NCBI GenBank assembly: GCA_013362785.1
Contig: JABFVM010000321.1
Span: 1-50,005, forward strand
DNA length: 50,005 nt
Direction: 5' to 3'
DNA from: Streptomyces sp.
GTDB taxonomy: Bacteria > Actinomycetota > Actinomycetes > Streptomycetales > Streptomycetaceae
Each line of letters begins with the position of its first letter. Position 1 is the first letter of the stretch. Shown here in pieces: positions 1 to 9,687 of this stretch. The position numbers and the translations under genes are program-made. The notes below the pieces were generated by a model. It had not been told where the DNA came from. It saw nothing but the letters and a program-made list of their open reading frames with translations, and made no database searches.

Positions 1-4
1 TCTC

Positions 5-3000
5 TTGGACACCGAAGACACCTCCGGCGCCCTCCGTTCCGGCCCGCTCTCCCGCCGCAGATTCCTCCAGGCGTCCGCGACCGCGACCGCGACCGCGACC
101 GCGACGGCGGCAGCCGGCGTCGGCGTCACCGGCACGGTGCTCACCACGGTCGCCGCACCGGCCGCGGCCGCTGTCTCCGGCACGACCACCGTCTCCCTCA
201 CCGCCGCCACCGGCGGTTCCGCGACCCTCGCTCCGGCCGGTGACCGGCTGGTCGCCGAGGTGCAGAACGTGCTGTGGTCCGTCCCGCGCCAGGGCGGCAC
301 CGCCGTCCCGCTCACCCCGCCCGGCCTCGAACCCACCCGCCCGCAGTTCTCGCCCGACGGCAGCCGACTCGTCGTATGCGCCTACCGCGGCGGCGGCTTC
401 CACCTCTGGACGCTGCGCCCCGACGGCTCCGGGCTGCGGCAGCTCACCGACGGTCCGTGGGACGACCGGGGCCCGGCCTGGTCGCCGGACGGCACCCGGA
501 TCGCGTTCGCCTCCGAGCGCGGCGGCGACTCCGTGACCGGCGCCCCGTACCGCATCTGGACCGTGGACGTACGCACCGGCGAGCTGACCCGGCTCACCGG
601 GCGTCCCGGTCAGCAGGGCCCCGGACAGGACGCCCGCTGGGAGGACTTCGACCCGGCGTGGTCGCCCGACGGGGAGCGCGTGCTGTTCGTGCGCGCCGGC
701 GTCACCGCCACGGGCACCCTGCGCGCGACCACCGTCGCCTCGGTGGCCGCCGACGGCTCGGGCCCGGTCACCACCGAGCACACCGACGACTCCGGCGCCC
801 AGCTCATGACCCCCGCCGTCGCGCCCTCCGGCCGCCTGGCCTATCTGCGCACCACCCCCTCACCCGCCGCCTCCTGCACCCTCGTCGTGGACGGCGAGCC
901 GGTCGCCGTGACGGGCGACCTCCTCCCCGCGCCGCCCCGCTGGGCGGACGGCGAGCGTCTGCTCCTCACCGTCGACGGGCACTTCCGCCTGGTCGAACCG
1001 GGTGCCCCGGGCAGCGGCGAGGAGATCCCGTTCACGGCCGCACTGCCGGTGGACCGGCCCCGCTACCGCGGCAAGGAGTACGACTTCGACGCGGCCGGCA
1101 CCCGCCCGGTCCGCGCGCTGCACCTGCCCGCCCTGTCACCGGACGGCCGCAGCGTGGCCTTCGCCGCGCTCAACGCCCTGTGGATCGGCGGCACGAGGGA
1201 CGGCCGCGCACCTCGCAAGGTCCTTCAAGTCCCCGCCACCCGCTATGTCCTGGCGCCGGCCTGGACACCAGACGGCACGGCGCTGGTGTACGCCGACGAC
1301 CGCGACGCGCTGTTCGCCGTACGGCGCCGTGACCTCGGCTCCGGCGAGGAGACCGTGCTGGCGCGCGGCGGCCGGGTCTTCCCCGCCCTCTCGCCCGACG
1401 GCACCCGGCTGGCCTGCCTGGACATGTCCGGCAACCTCGTCGTGCGCGACCTGCCCGACGGCGCCGAGCAGGTGCTCGCCGCACCGCTGGGCGCGGGCGG
1501 GCTGCCCGGCCGTCCCAGCTGGTCGCCCGACGGCCGGTACGTGGCCCTGTGCGACCGCAACCGCCTCAACCAGCGGTTCCGCGAGGGCTACAACCTCATC
1601 CGGGTCGTGGACACGACCACCAGGTCCGACACCCTGCACGCCCTCGCCCCGCACACCTCCCTCTCCGACCGCTACGACTCCGGCCCCGTCTGGTCCCCGG
1701 ACGGCCGCTGGATGGCCGTCGTCGCCGAGTCCGCGCTGTGGCTGCTGCCGGTGCGGGCCGACGGCACCCCGGACGGCGAGCCCCGCCAGCTCACCACCGA
1801 ACCCGCCGACCACCCGTCCTGGTCCGCCGACTCCAGCACCCTGCTCTACCTCTCCGCGGGCACCCTGCGCCTGATGGACATCGGCAACGGCAGGACCCGT
1901 ACCGTCCGCGTCCCGCTCGACCACCGCAGGCCGCGCCCGGCCGACACGGTCGTGCACGCGGGCCGCCTCTGGGACGGCACCGGCTCGGACGTCCGTGAGG
2001 ACATCGACGTCGTCATCCGTGACGGCCGTGTCGCCGAGGTGGCCCCGCACCGGGCCGGCCGCCCGGCCGCTCACCGCGTCGACGCGAGCGACCGCACCGT
2101 GATCCCGGGCCTGTGGGACGCCCACACCCACCCCTGGCAGTCCACGTACGGCGGCCGACAGACCGCGCTCCAACTCGCGTACGGCATCACGACGGCCGTC
2201 TCCCTGGGCGGCTTCGCCTACGAGCAGGCCCGCATCCGGGAGGCGGTCGCCGCCGGAGCCCTCGCCGGACCCCGGCTGCTGACCACCGGCGAACTCCTCG
2301 ACGGCGCCCGGGTCGCCTACAGCATGGGCCGCGCCCACCGCACCCACGAGGGCCTGCGCCGTTCGCTGGCGCGCGGGGAGGCGCTGGACTGGGACTTCGT
2401 GAAGACGTACGTACGGGCCCCGGGCTGGGTGATGAAGGAGGCCGCCGATTTCGGGCACGAACGGCTCGGGGTGCGCAGCGGCAGCCATCTGTGCACCCCG
2501 GGTGTGCAGCTGGGCCAGGACCTCACCACCCATCTGCAGGCGACGCAGCGGCTTGAGTTCGGGCACGCGACCTCCGCGACGGGGCGCTCCTACCAGGACG
2601 TCGAGGAGATCTACACCCGCGCGGGCTTCCATCTCGTCGCCACCCCGTTCACCTCGCTCGCCCTGCTCGGCGCCGACCCCGCGCTCGCGGACGACCCGCG
2701 CGTCACCGCGCTGATGCCGCCGTGGGACACCGCGCTCGTCCGCGAGCAGGCCGGACAGCCGCCCACCGAGGCGCAACTGGCCACACTGGCAAGGGAGATG
2801 AGCGTCTACCGGCGGATCCTCGCGGGCGGCGGTCTGATCGCCCTCGGCACGGACCAGCCGCTCGTCCCGGTCGGACTGCATCTGCACCTGGCCCTGCGCG
2901 CCCTGCACCGCGCCGGCCTGACACCGGCCGAGGTGCTGCGCACCGCCACACTGCTGCCCGCGCGCGTCTTCGGCGCCGCCGCCGACCTGGGCACGGTGGA

Positions 3001-3223
3001 GGAGGACAAGCTCGCCGACCTCACGGTGGTGGACGGGGACCCGTTCACCGACTTCTCCTCACTGATCCGTACGGTGGCGGTCCTGCGCGGCGGCGTCCCG
3101 TTCGAACAGAGGGATCTGGTCGACGCCTTCGACACCGCCACGGAGCGGCGGGCGGAGGGGGAGTGGGAGGAGTGGCTGAAGGTGAGCCGCCTCATGCGCC
3201 GCGAGGGGTGCTGTGATCTGTGA
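5..3223 (+). CDS. Tat-exported beta-propeller amidohydrolase
   Basis: This is a probable secreted metal-dependent hydrolase of the amidohydrolase superfamily fused to a TolB/WD40-like propeller. The N-terminus carries a twin-arginine motif (SRRRFLQ, about residues 17-23) followed by an Ala/Thr-rich hydrophobic stretch. Residues about 90-640 hold repeated 'SPDG' blades such as FSPDGSRL and WSPDGTRI. The hydrolase domain (about 650-1050) has the HxH metal motif in DAHTHPW (about 705), a candidate bridging lysine in VKTYVRA (about 799), a downstream His in GSHLCTP and a catalytic-type Asp in GTDQP. The substrate cannot be read from the sequence; relatives include imidazolonepropionase-like and dipeptidase-like enzymes. 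The TTG at position 5 is the first usable start in the window, but the true start may lie upstream of the window edge. The gene appears to be a single unit with a 181-bp gap to its right. Confidence 0.85.
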   Translation: MDTEDTSGALRSGPLSRRRFLQASATATATATATAAAGVGVTGTVLTTVAAPAAAAVSGTTTVSLTAATGGSATLAPAGDRLVAEVQNVLWSVPRQGGTAVPLTPPGLEPTRPQFSPDGSRLVVCAYRGGGFHLWTLRPDGSGLRQLTDGPWDDRGPAWSPDGTRIAFASERGGDSVTGAPYRIWTVDVRTGELTRLTGRPGQQGPGQDARWEDFDPAWSPDGERVLFVRAGVTATGTLRATTVASVAADGSGPVTTEHTDDSGAQLMTPAVAPSGRLAYLRTTPSPAASCTLVVDGEPVAVTGDLLPAPPRWADGERLLLTVDGHFRLVEPGAPGSGEEIPFTAALPVDRPRYRGKEYDFDAAGTRPVRALHLPALSPDGRSVAFAALNALWIGGTRDGRAPRKVLQVPATRYVLAPAWTPDGTALVYADDRDALFAVRRRDLGSGEETVLARGGRVFPALSPDGTRLACLDMSGNLVVRDLPDGAEQVLAAPLGAGGLPGRPSWSPDGRYVALCDRNRLNQRFREGYNLIRVVDTTTRSDTLHALAPHTSLSDRYDSGPVWSPDGRWMAVVAESALWLLPVRADGTPDGEPRQLTTEPADHPSWSADSSTLLYLSAGTLRLMDIGNGRTRTVRVPLDHRRPRPADTVVHAGRLWDGTGSDVREDIDVVIRDGRVAEVAPHRAGRPAAHRVDASDRTVIPGLWDAHTHPWQSTYGGRQTALQLAYGITTAVSLGGFAYEQARIREAVAAGALAGPRLLTTGELLDGARVAYSMGRAHRTHEGLRRSLARGEALDWDFVKTYVRAPGWVMKEAADFGHERLGVRSGSHLCTPGVQLGQDLTTHLQATQRLEFGHATSATGRSYQDVEEIYTRAGFHLVATPFTSLALLGADPALADDPRVTALMPPWDTALVREQAGQPPTEAQLATLAREMSVYRRILAGGGLIALGTDQPLVPVGLHLHLALRALHRAGLTPAEVLRTATLLPARVFGAAADLGTVEEDKLADLTVVDGDPFTDFSSLIRTVAVLRGGVPFEQRDLVDAFDTATERRAEGEWEEWLKVSRLMRREGCCDL
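76..105 (+). repeat. Five tandem CGCGAC hexamers in signal-peptide code
   Basis: Five perfect consecutive copies of CGCGAC encode an alternating Ala-Thr run in the hydrophobic part of the Tat signal peptide. Gain or loss of one unit keeps the frame and changes signal length by two residues. Confidence 0.9.
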
Positions 3224-3404
3224 CCTGTGGGCCGGTCATGGTCCACACACACTTCCTGGTACATCTGCGCAGGAGCATCACTTTGGCTGCACACAGCCTG
3301 TCCAAAGCCTCGTTAGCGTTGCGGCCGTTCGACCCTTTATACGAATGTGACCAGGCCGCGGCCCACCAGGGGCCGATGGCGCAGTCAAGCCAGAAAGACC
3401 GCAG

Positions 3405-4277
3405 ATGGACTACTGCTCCTCGTGCCGGCGGCATCTCAACGGGGCCCTCGTGTGCCCCGGGTGCGGTGCCTACGCCCCGGACATCGCTCCCTCCGCGGCA
3501 GCGGGTTCCGCCGTGCCGGGCGCGGCGGCGACCGGGACGGCGGCGTGGGAAACCCCCGTCGGGACCCCCGCCGACACCAGCTGGTACGACGGCTACTTCC
3601 GGGACGAGACCGCGCCGCCGGCCGGCCCGGAGGAGACCGCGCCCGGCGCCCCGTCCGGCGAGGTCGAGGGCGACATGGAAGGCGTGGCCGTCGCCCCCGA
3701 GGGCCGGGCGGCGCGGCGTCGGCAGCGGGCCCGCTGGAAGAAGAACCAGCGCCGGGCCGTGGTCGCCACCGCCGTCGCACTGGTCGGCGGCGGCCTCACC
3801 GTCTCGGCGATGAACCGGGGCACCGCGGACAAGGCCCAGGCGGCCACCGCGCCGGAACGGCCGAACGTGGGGCTCCCGCAGCAGGAGTCGGAGCTCACCC
3901 GCCCGGCGTCCACCCCGCCGGACACGCACAAGGATGCGCGCGCCGACACGCCTTCTTCACATCCGACCCCGACGAACGCCGCCCGGGAGTCCATCACCAC
4001 GCCGCGCGCCACGCGGCACTTCACCCGACCGGACGTGGCCGGCACGCCGAGCCCCGCGGCGACCACGGTCCCGCAGACGCAGACCGCCTCCCCGGCCCCC
4101 GGAGGGGCGAACTCCGGTGACAGCACCGGCGGCGGCGCGGCCGAGCAGCAGCAGCCGCCGGCCACCACACCGACCGACGACTCGGACTCCGCGGCGACCC
4201 CGGCGCCGACGAGCCCGGCCCCGGAGGAGACCTCTCCCGCGCAGCTCTGCGTGCTCAACCTGGTCTGCCTCGGCTGA
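3405..4277 (+). CDS. Zinc-ribbon membrane-anchored hypothetical protein
   Basis: A 290-residue protein of unknown function. Residues 1-25 form a small treble-cleft-like zinc ribbon with two CxxC knuckles (YCSSC and VCPGC). A charged Arg/Lys-rich segment follows, then one hydrophobic helix (about 125-145, [16 protein letters not shown]), then a long Pro/Thr/Ser/Ala-rich tail that should lie outside the cell. The last residues contain two cysteines ([11 protein letters not shown]) that could form a disulfide. The layout of cytoplasmic zinc ribbon, one membrane helix and extracellular low-complexity tail resembles an anchored sensor or scaffold, but no partner is evident. The ATG at 3405 is preceded by a GAAAGAC-type ribosome site. 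A hairpin lies between this gene and the dihydrolipoyl dehydrogenase gene, so the two may not be one transcript. Confidence 0.75.
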   Translation: MDYCSSCRRHLNGALVCPGCGAYAPDIAPSAAAGSAVPGAAATGTAAWETPVGTPADTSWYDGYFRDETAPPAGPEETAPGAPSGEVEGDMEGVAVAPEGRAARRRQRARWKKNQRRAVVATAVALVGGGLTVSAMNRGTADKAQAATAPERPNVGLPQQESELTRPASTPPDTHKDARADTPSSHPTPTNAARESITTPRATRHFTRPDVAGTPSPAATTVPQTQTASPAPGGANSGDSTGGGAAEQQQPPATTPTDDSDSAATPAPTSPAPEETSPAQLCVLNLVCLG

Positions 4278-4379
4278 CCTCGGCGGGAACCGGCCCGACC
4301 GGGCAGCGCACCCATCTGAGATCACCGTCACCCTGCCGCTCCGCCGCGCAACGCCGCGGATGCGGTCATGCTGGAAGAA

Positions 4380-4407
4380 GCCGGACGCCGTTCTGACGGC
4401 GTCCGGC
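4380..4407 (+). terminator. Perfect 11-bp hairpin upstream of lpd
   Basis: An 11-bp perfect stem (GCCGGACGCCG paired with CGGCGTCCGGC) with a six-base TTCTGA loop ends 42 bases before the lpd start codon. No T-run follows, which is usual for streptomycete terminators. It probably ends the preceding transcript; an attenuator or mRNA-stabilising role in the lpd leader is an alternative. Confidence 0.6.
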
Positions 4408-4449
4408 ACCGGCAGAGCAGGACGACGCCCTCAGAAAGGGAACTCTCCA

Positions 4450-5862
<1,413 letters not shown>

Positions 5863-5865
5863 GGT

Positions 5866-6564
5866 TCAGCCGAGCCACCAGCGGGCCGCCGCCCAGGCCA
5901 GCGCATAGCCGAAACCGTTGACCGCCCAGTGCAGGGCCATCGGTGCGAGCAGGCTGCCGGAGCGGCGGCGCAGCTCGCACAGGACCACTCCGGCCAGGGC
6001 CGTGGCGACGACCGCCATGGCCACGGTCGGTGCCACGCCCGCCGGGCCGTCGCCGAAGACCGAGCCCACCGCGGCGTTGGAGCGGTTGATGCCCCGCGAG
6101 GGCATCACATGCCACAGCCCGAACAGCAGCGACGACAGACCGGTGGCCCACGCCGTTCCGTACCGCCGCCGGATCATCGCCCACAGCACGCCACGGAAGG
6201 CCGTCTCCTCCAGCAGCACCGTTCCGAACGGCACTCGCACCAGCGCGCCGAACAGCATTCGCCCCAGCGACAGATTCGCGGCCCGCGAGTCCCGGAACGC
6301 CTCACGCCCGGCCGGCAGGGCGAGGAGGACCACCATGACCAGCAGGACGATTCCGGCCAGCACGGGAGCCCACCGCATCCCCTGGCGCAGCCCCTCCGCG
6401 TCGAGCCCCAGGTCGGCCCGGCCGAGTCCGTCCCAGCGGGCGATGAGCAGCAGGACCGCGGTCGCGGTCACGCAGATCACCACATACATGCCGGTGCTCC
6501 GCGCGAGCCAGTTGTTCAGCAGGTTCGCGACGGCGAGCACGGCGACAGCACATGTGATCCGCAT
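5866..6564 (-). CDS. CPBP-family intramembrane protease-like protein
   Basis: A 232-residue polytopic membrane protein of the CPBP (CAAX protease/bacteriocin-processing, Abi) family. Motif 1 is present as LLEETAFRGVLW (EExxxR) and a second-motif histidine is in FGLWHVMPSRGI; these would form the metal-type active site within the membrane. About six to seven hydrophobic segments surround them. Family members process or degrade membrane-associated peptides, but the substrate here is unknown. The ATG at 6564 has a GGAAG ribosome site about six bases upstream. It lies downstream of, and on the same strand as, the GH5 gene, with an 84-bp gap. Confidence 0.85.
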   Translation of the reverse strand: MRITCAVAVLAVANLLNNWLARSTGMYVVICVTATAVLLLIARWDGLGRADLGLDAEGLRQGMRWAPVLAGIVLLVMVVLLALPAGREAFRDSRAANLSLGRMLFGALVRVPFGTVLLEETAFRGVLWAMIRRRYGTAWATGLSSLLFGLWHVMPSRGINRSNAAVGSVFGDGPAGVAPTVAMAVVATALAGVVLCELRRRSGSLLAPMALHWAVNGFGYALAWAAARWWLG

Positions 6565-6648
6565 CCGGCTTCCAGCATCCCCCGGCGCGATCCCGCCGCC
6601 GCCCCTGTCCGGTTGGCTCCGTCGGCGTGTCGTACTCGATCCTGGTGC

Positions 6649-8610
6649 TCAGCCCAGCTTTCGGCAGTACAACGCGTCGGGCGTCCGCGACGACCCCACC
6701 CGGCCCGTGTACGCGATGCCGGCCGCGTACTCGTCGTCCGCGCACTGCCCCTTGTAGCGGCCGTTGGCGAAGTCACCGCCCTTGGGTGCGGGCCCCCGGT
6801 TGTCGCCCCGGTCGAACCACACCGTACGGCCGCTGCCGCCGAGCTGCCCGGCCGGGGCGGACGCGCACAGGGCCGCCGACACGGCCGAGCCCCGGACGCT
6901 GTACCCGATGAGGAACTGCCCGTCCGCGCACTGGAGTTTGGTGTACCCGGACGCCCAGTCGCCGCCCGGCGTGACATGCCGCTCGTCCACCACCACCTCG
7001 TGCCCGCCCGCCGGATCCCATAGGGCACCCGCGGTCATGTCCGAGCACAGGCCCCGGTTGCCGGTGTGGGCGAGGCCGAGCAGCCGTTGCCCATCCGGGC
7101 AGACCGCCTTGCGGGCGCCGGAGTCCCAGTCGGGCAGGGCACGCATCCGCCGTGACTGCACGAAGTCACCGTGGTCGGGGCTGAGCATGGACCACTCGGC
7201 GACCGGCGCCACCCGCCCCGTACGACCGTCGGCCGAGATCAGCCGCGTCCAGGCGGCGGCCCGCCAGTCGTCACCGTCGTACAGGCCCATACGCCGGCCC
7301 TCGGCATCCCAGTGCAGCAGCGCCCAGCCGTTGCCCTTGCGGTCCTCGTGCCAGCCGACGAGCGGCCAGTAGGCGAAGTCGGCGTCGGCGCGGATCAGTT
7401 CGTCCACGAAGTTCTCGAACCAGGCGCGCTGCTTGGCGCCCGTCTCCTCGCGGCCCCCGACGCCGAACTCGCTGATCCAGACAGGGGCGGTGAAGTGCCG
7501 GTCCTGCTCTGCGGTCACGAAGAACGCCTGCCGGTTGAGGACGGCGGTGAGTTCGGCGGGGCTGAGGTCCCGGTAGCGGGGGTCGCTGGTCTCGCCCGTC
7601 CCGGTGGCGCCGCTGTGGTTCGGGCCGGTGTAGTCGTAGAAGTGGGCCGAGTACACGAGCTTGCCGGAGTCGACGAGGGTGTGCGAGAGGCGGCGTACGG
7701 GCTCCAGGGTGGGGCGCTCGTGCGGGAAGCCGTCGACGGGGATCCCGGTCCAGTTGATGCCTTCCACGAAGATCAGCAGATCCGGGTTGGCCTCGGTCAG
7801 GATGCGGTCGCCGACGCGCTGCGAGGCGGCGAACCAGTCATGGTCGTCGCCGAGTCCCCAGTTGGGGTCGTCCCAGATGTTGCGGCGGACCTCGTTGTAG
7901 AGGTCGGCGCCGACGACGCGCTTGTTGTCCCGGTACCGGTGGGCCATGAGGAGCCAGTCGCTCTCCCATGTCCCCGTGCTCTGGCTCGCGTTCCAGCGCT
8001 CGTTGCCGTCGACCCCGCAGCACCAACGGGTGGTGTTGGTGTGGTTGTTGAGGATCACGGCGAGGCCGGCGCCGGTGAGCTCGCGGACCACGGCGTCGTA
8101 GACCTGGAGCGGGGTCAGACCGCGCAGCGCGGGATTGGCCGCGACGGCGTCGTCCGTGACGGGCACGGTGTCGTGGATCATCTCGTTGGAGAAGGGCAGC
8201 CGGACGCTGTTGATCCCGATCTCCCGGAACCCGGCGATGATCTCGGCCATCGGTGCCCGGTCCAGGCCGAGCGGTATCCGGCCGGAGTTCTCGCCGGCGT
8301 GGTGGTTGGCGTCGTCGGCCGTGTCGCCCGAGCCGTTCCAAGTACCGCTGGCGCCATGCCAGTTGCCGGAGCGCAGCTTGAAGCGGTCACCGTCGGCGTC
8401 GACGATCCAGCGGCCACGGGTGCTCAGCGGCGCCGTCCACTCCTGCGAGGCGGGTGCGGGGCGCGGCTCGGCCGCGGCCTCGGCCCGCGGCAGCGAGGTC
8501 AGCGGGACCAGCAGGAGTACGGCGGCAAGGATTGCTCTCGCCAGGGATCCGCCTAGGGATCCGCCCAGGGATCCGCGCACGGTCATCACCGCCAAAGGCG
8601 TCGTTGTCAT
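6649..8610 (-). CDS. Secreted GH5-family glycoside hydrolase
   Basis: A predicted secreted beta-glycanase of the GH5 cellulase superfamily (653 residues from the chosen start). The signal peptide runs through AILAAVLLLVPLTSLPRAEA. The TIM-barrel domain (about 55-430) shows NSVRLPFSNEM, LNNHTNTT, the acid/base glutamate in ADLYNEVR and the nucleophile glutamate in WISEFGVGG. The C-terminal 200 residues hold three copies of a Cys-containing unit (VCPDGQRLLG, QCADGQFLIGY, QCADDEYAAGIAY), possibly a binding module. The start is uncertain: in-frame ATGs lie at 8631, 8610 and 8586, none with a clear ribosome site. The specific polysaccharide cannot be named from sequence alone. It is divergent from the methyltransferase gene. 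Confidence 0.85.
   Translation of the reverse strand: MTTTPLAVMTVRGSLGGSLGGSLARAILAAVLLLVPLTSLPRAEAAAEPRPAPASQEWTAPLSTRGRWIVDADGDRFKLRSGNWHGASGTWNGSGDTADDANHHAGENSGRIPLGLDRAPMAEIIAGFREIGINSVRLPFSNEMIHDTVPVTDDAVAANPALRGLTPLQVYDAVVRELTGAGLAVILNNHTNTTRWCCGVDGNERWNASQSTGTWESDWLLMAHRYRDNKRVVGADLYNEVRRNIWDDPNWGLGDDHDWFAASQRVGDRILTEANPDLLIFVEGINWTGIPVDGFPHERPTLEPVRRLSHTLVDSGKLVYSAHFYDYTGPNHSGATGTGETSDPRYRDLSPAELTAVLNRQAFFVTAEQDRHFTAPVWISEFGVGGREETGAKQRAWFENFVDELIRADADFAYWPLVGWHEDRKGNGWALLHWDAEGRRMGLYDGDDWRAAAWTRLISADGRTGRVAPVAEWSMLSPDHGDFVQSRRMRALPDWDSGARKAVCPDGQRLLGLAHTGNRGLCSDMTAGALWDPAGGHEVVVDERHVTPGGDWASGYTKLQCADGQFLIGYSVRGSAVSAALCASAPAGQLGGSGRTVWFDRGDNRGPAPKGGDFANGRYKGQCADDEYAAGIAYTGRVGSSRTPDALYCRKLG
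8543..8578. repeat. Three 12-bp tandem repeats in GH5 signal region
   Basis: Three head-to-tail 12-bp units (agggatccgcct, agggatccgccc, agggatccgcgc) encode the repeated Gly-Ser-Leu-Gly n-region of the GH5 signal peptide. Each contains GGATCC. Confidence 0.9.
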
Positions 8611-8757
8611 GGCGCCGTCATCATGGGCCATGCGGCGGCATTGGTCCAGACTGGGCACGAGCGATCCGCCGATCCCCACCTGTGGCGCCCCGCCGTTCCG
8701 CTGCGCATCCTCGGTGGTACCCCGTCCCCGGAAAGTCCCCGAGGAAGGCAGGACCCC

Positions 8758-9534
8758 ATGCCGGCCAAGAACCTCACCGTCAACCGCACGGCCCTCGGCC
8801 ACCGCCTCGCCTACGCCCTGCGCCACCCCGACCGAGTGCCCCGCCACCTGGCCCGCACCGCCCGCGACATGTGGCTGCGCCGCCGCCACCCGGACCACGT
8901 CTCCTACTACCGAGCCGTGATGCGCTCCGACACCCGGGCCGACCCGGACGCGGCGGTCGGCAGCCACAGCAGGGAACGATGGCTGGCGCTCGGGGAGATG
9001 CAGTTCGACTACCTGGTCGGGCACGGCCTGCGTCCCGAGCACCGGATGCTGGAGATCGGGTGCGGCAACCTGCGCGGCGGCTGGCGGTTCATCCGCCACC
9101 TCGACCCCGGTCACTACTACGGCATCGACATCTCGCCCGACATCCTCTTCGCCGCGCAGGACACCGTCGTGGAGATGGGTCTGCGGCAACGGCTCCCCAC
9201 GCTGACCCCGGTGCGCGACCTGACGCTGCGCTTCCTGCCCGACGCCCACTTCGACGTCGTCCACGCGCACAGCGTCTTCTCGCACTCGCCGCTCCCGGTG
9301 ATCGAGGAGTGCCTGGCCAACGTCGGCAGGGTGCTCGCCCCCGGCGGCTGGTTCGACTTCACCTTCGACCGCACCGAGGGCGAGGAACACCAGGTCCTGC
9401 GGGAGGACTTCTACTACCGCACCGAGACCCTGCTCGCGCTGGCCGGGAAACACGGGCTGCGGGCCCGCTTCATGACGGACTGGGAGGAACTCCCGCACGG
9501 CCAGTCCAAGATCCGGGTCACCCACGCGGTGTGA
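8758..9534 (+). CDS. Class I SAM-dependent methyltransferase
   Basis: A 258-residue cytoplasmic protein with a class I methyltransferase fold. Motif I is MLEIGCGNLRGGW (about residues 98-110), the acidic residue after strand 2 is in YYGIDISPD, and motif IV-like FDVVHAHSVFSH follows with LAPGGWFDFTF. The N-terminal 80 residues are Arg-rich and contain a conserved-looking SHSRERWLALGEMQFDYLV segment before the fold. The methyl acceptor is unknown. The ATG at 8758 follows a strong GAGGAAGG site at 8741. It is transcribed away from the GH5 gene and stands alone. Confidence 0.8.
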   Translation: MPAKNLTVNRTALGHRLAYALRHPDRVPRHLARTARDMWLRRRHPDHVSYYRAVMRSDTRADPDAAVGSHSRERWLALGEMQFDYLVGHGLRPEHRMLEIGCGNLRGGWRFIRHLDPGHYYGIDISPDILFAAQDTVVEMGLRQRLPTLTPVRDLTLRFLPDAHFDVVHAHSVFSHSPLPVIEECLANVGRVLAPGGWFDFTFDRTEGEEHQVLREDFYYRTETLLALAGKHGLRARFMTDWEELPHGQSKIRVTHAV

Positions 9535-9593
9535 ACCGATTCGCCGTCAGCAGTTCATTTGTTTCCCGCGAGTAGGTCATCTGTCCCGGACTC

Positions 9594-9622
9594 TTGACTC
9601 GGCATGCGGGAGTGGCCATCCT
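9594..9622 (+). promoter_or_regulatory. Possible housekeeping promoter
   Basis: TTGACT at 9594-9599, 17 bases, then CATCCT at 9617-9622. The -35 match is good and the -10 match is weak. It lies about 65 bases before the start of the dipeptidase-like gene. Confidence 0.3.
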
Positions 9623-9687
9623 CGTCGCACATATTGCGAGGTCATGACAATCCGACCGCGCCATCCGCCGACCGAGGGACGTGGGCC

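Noticed and set aside
1136..2908. 590-codon leftward open frame opposite the amidohydrolase
   Set aside because: Antisense shadow in high-GC coding DNA with no domain signal.
8632..9525. N-terminal extension of the GH5 frame
   Set aside because: It runs antisense through the methyltransferase gene and precedes a normal signal peptide.
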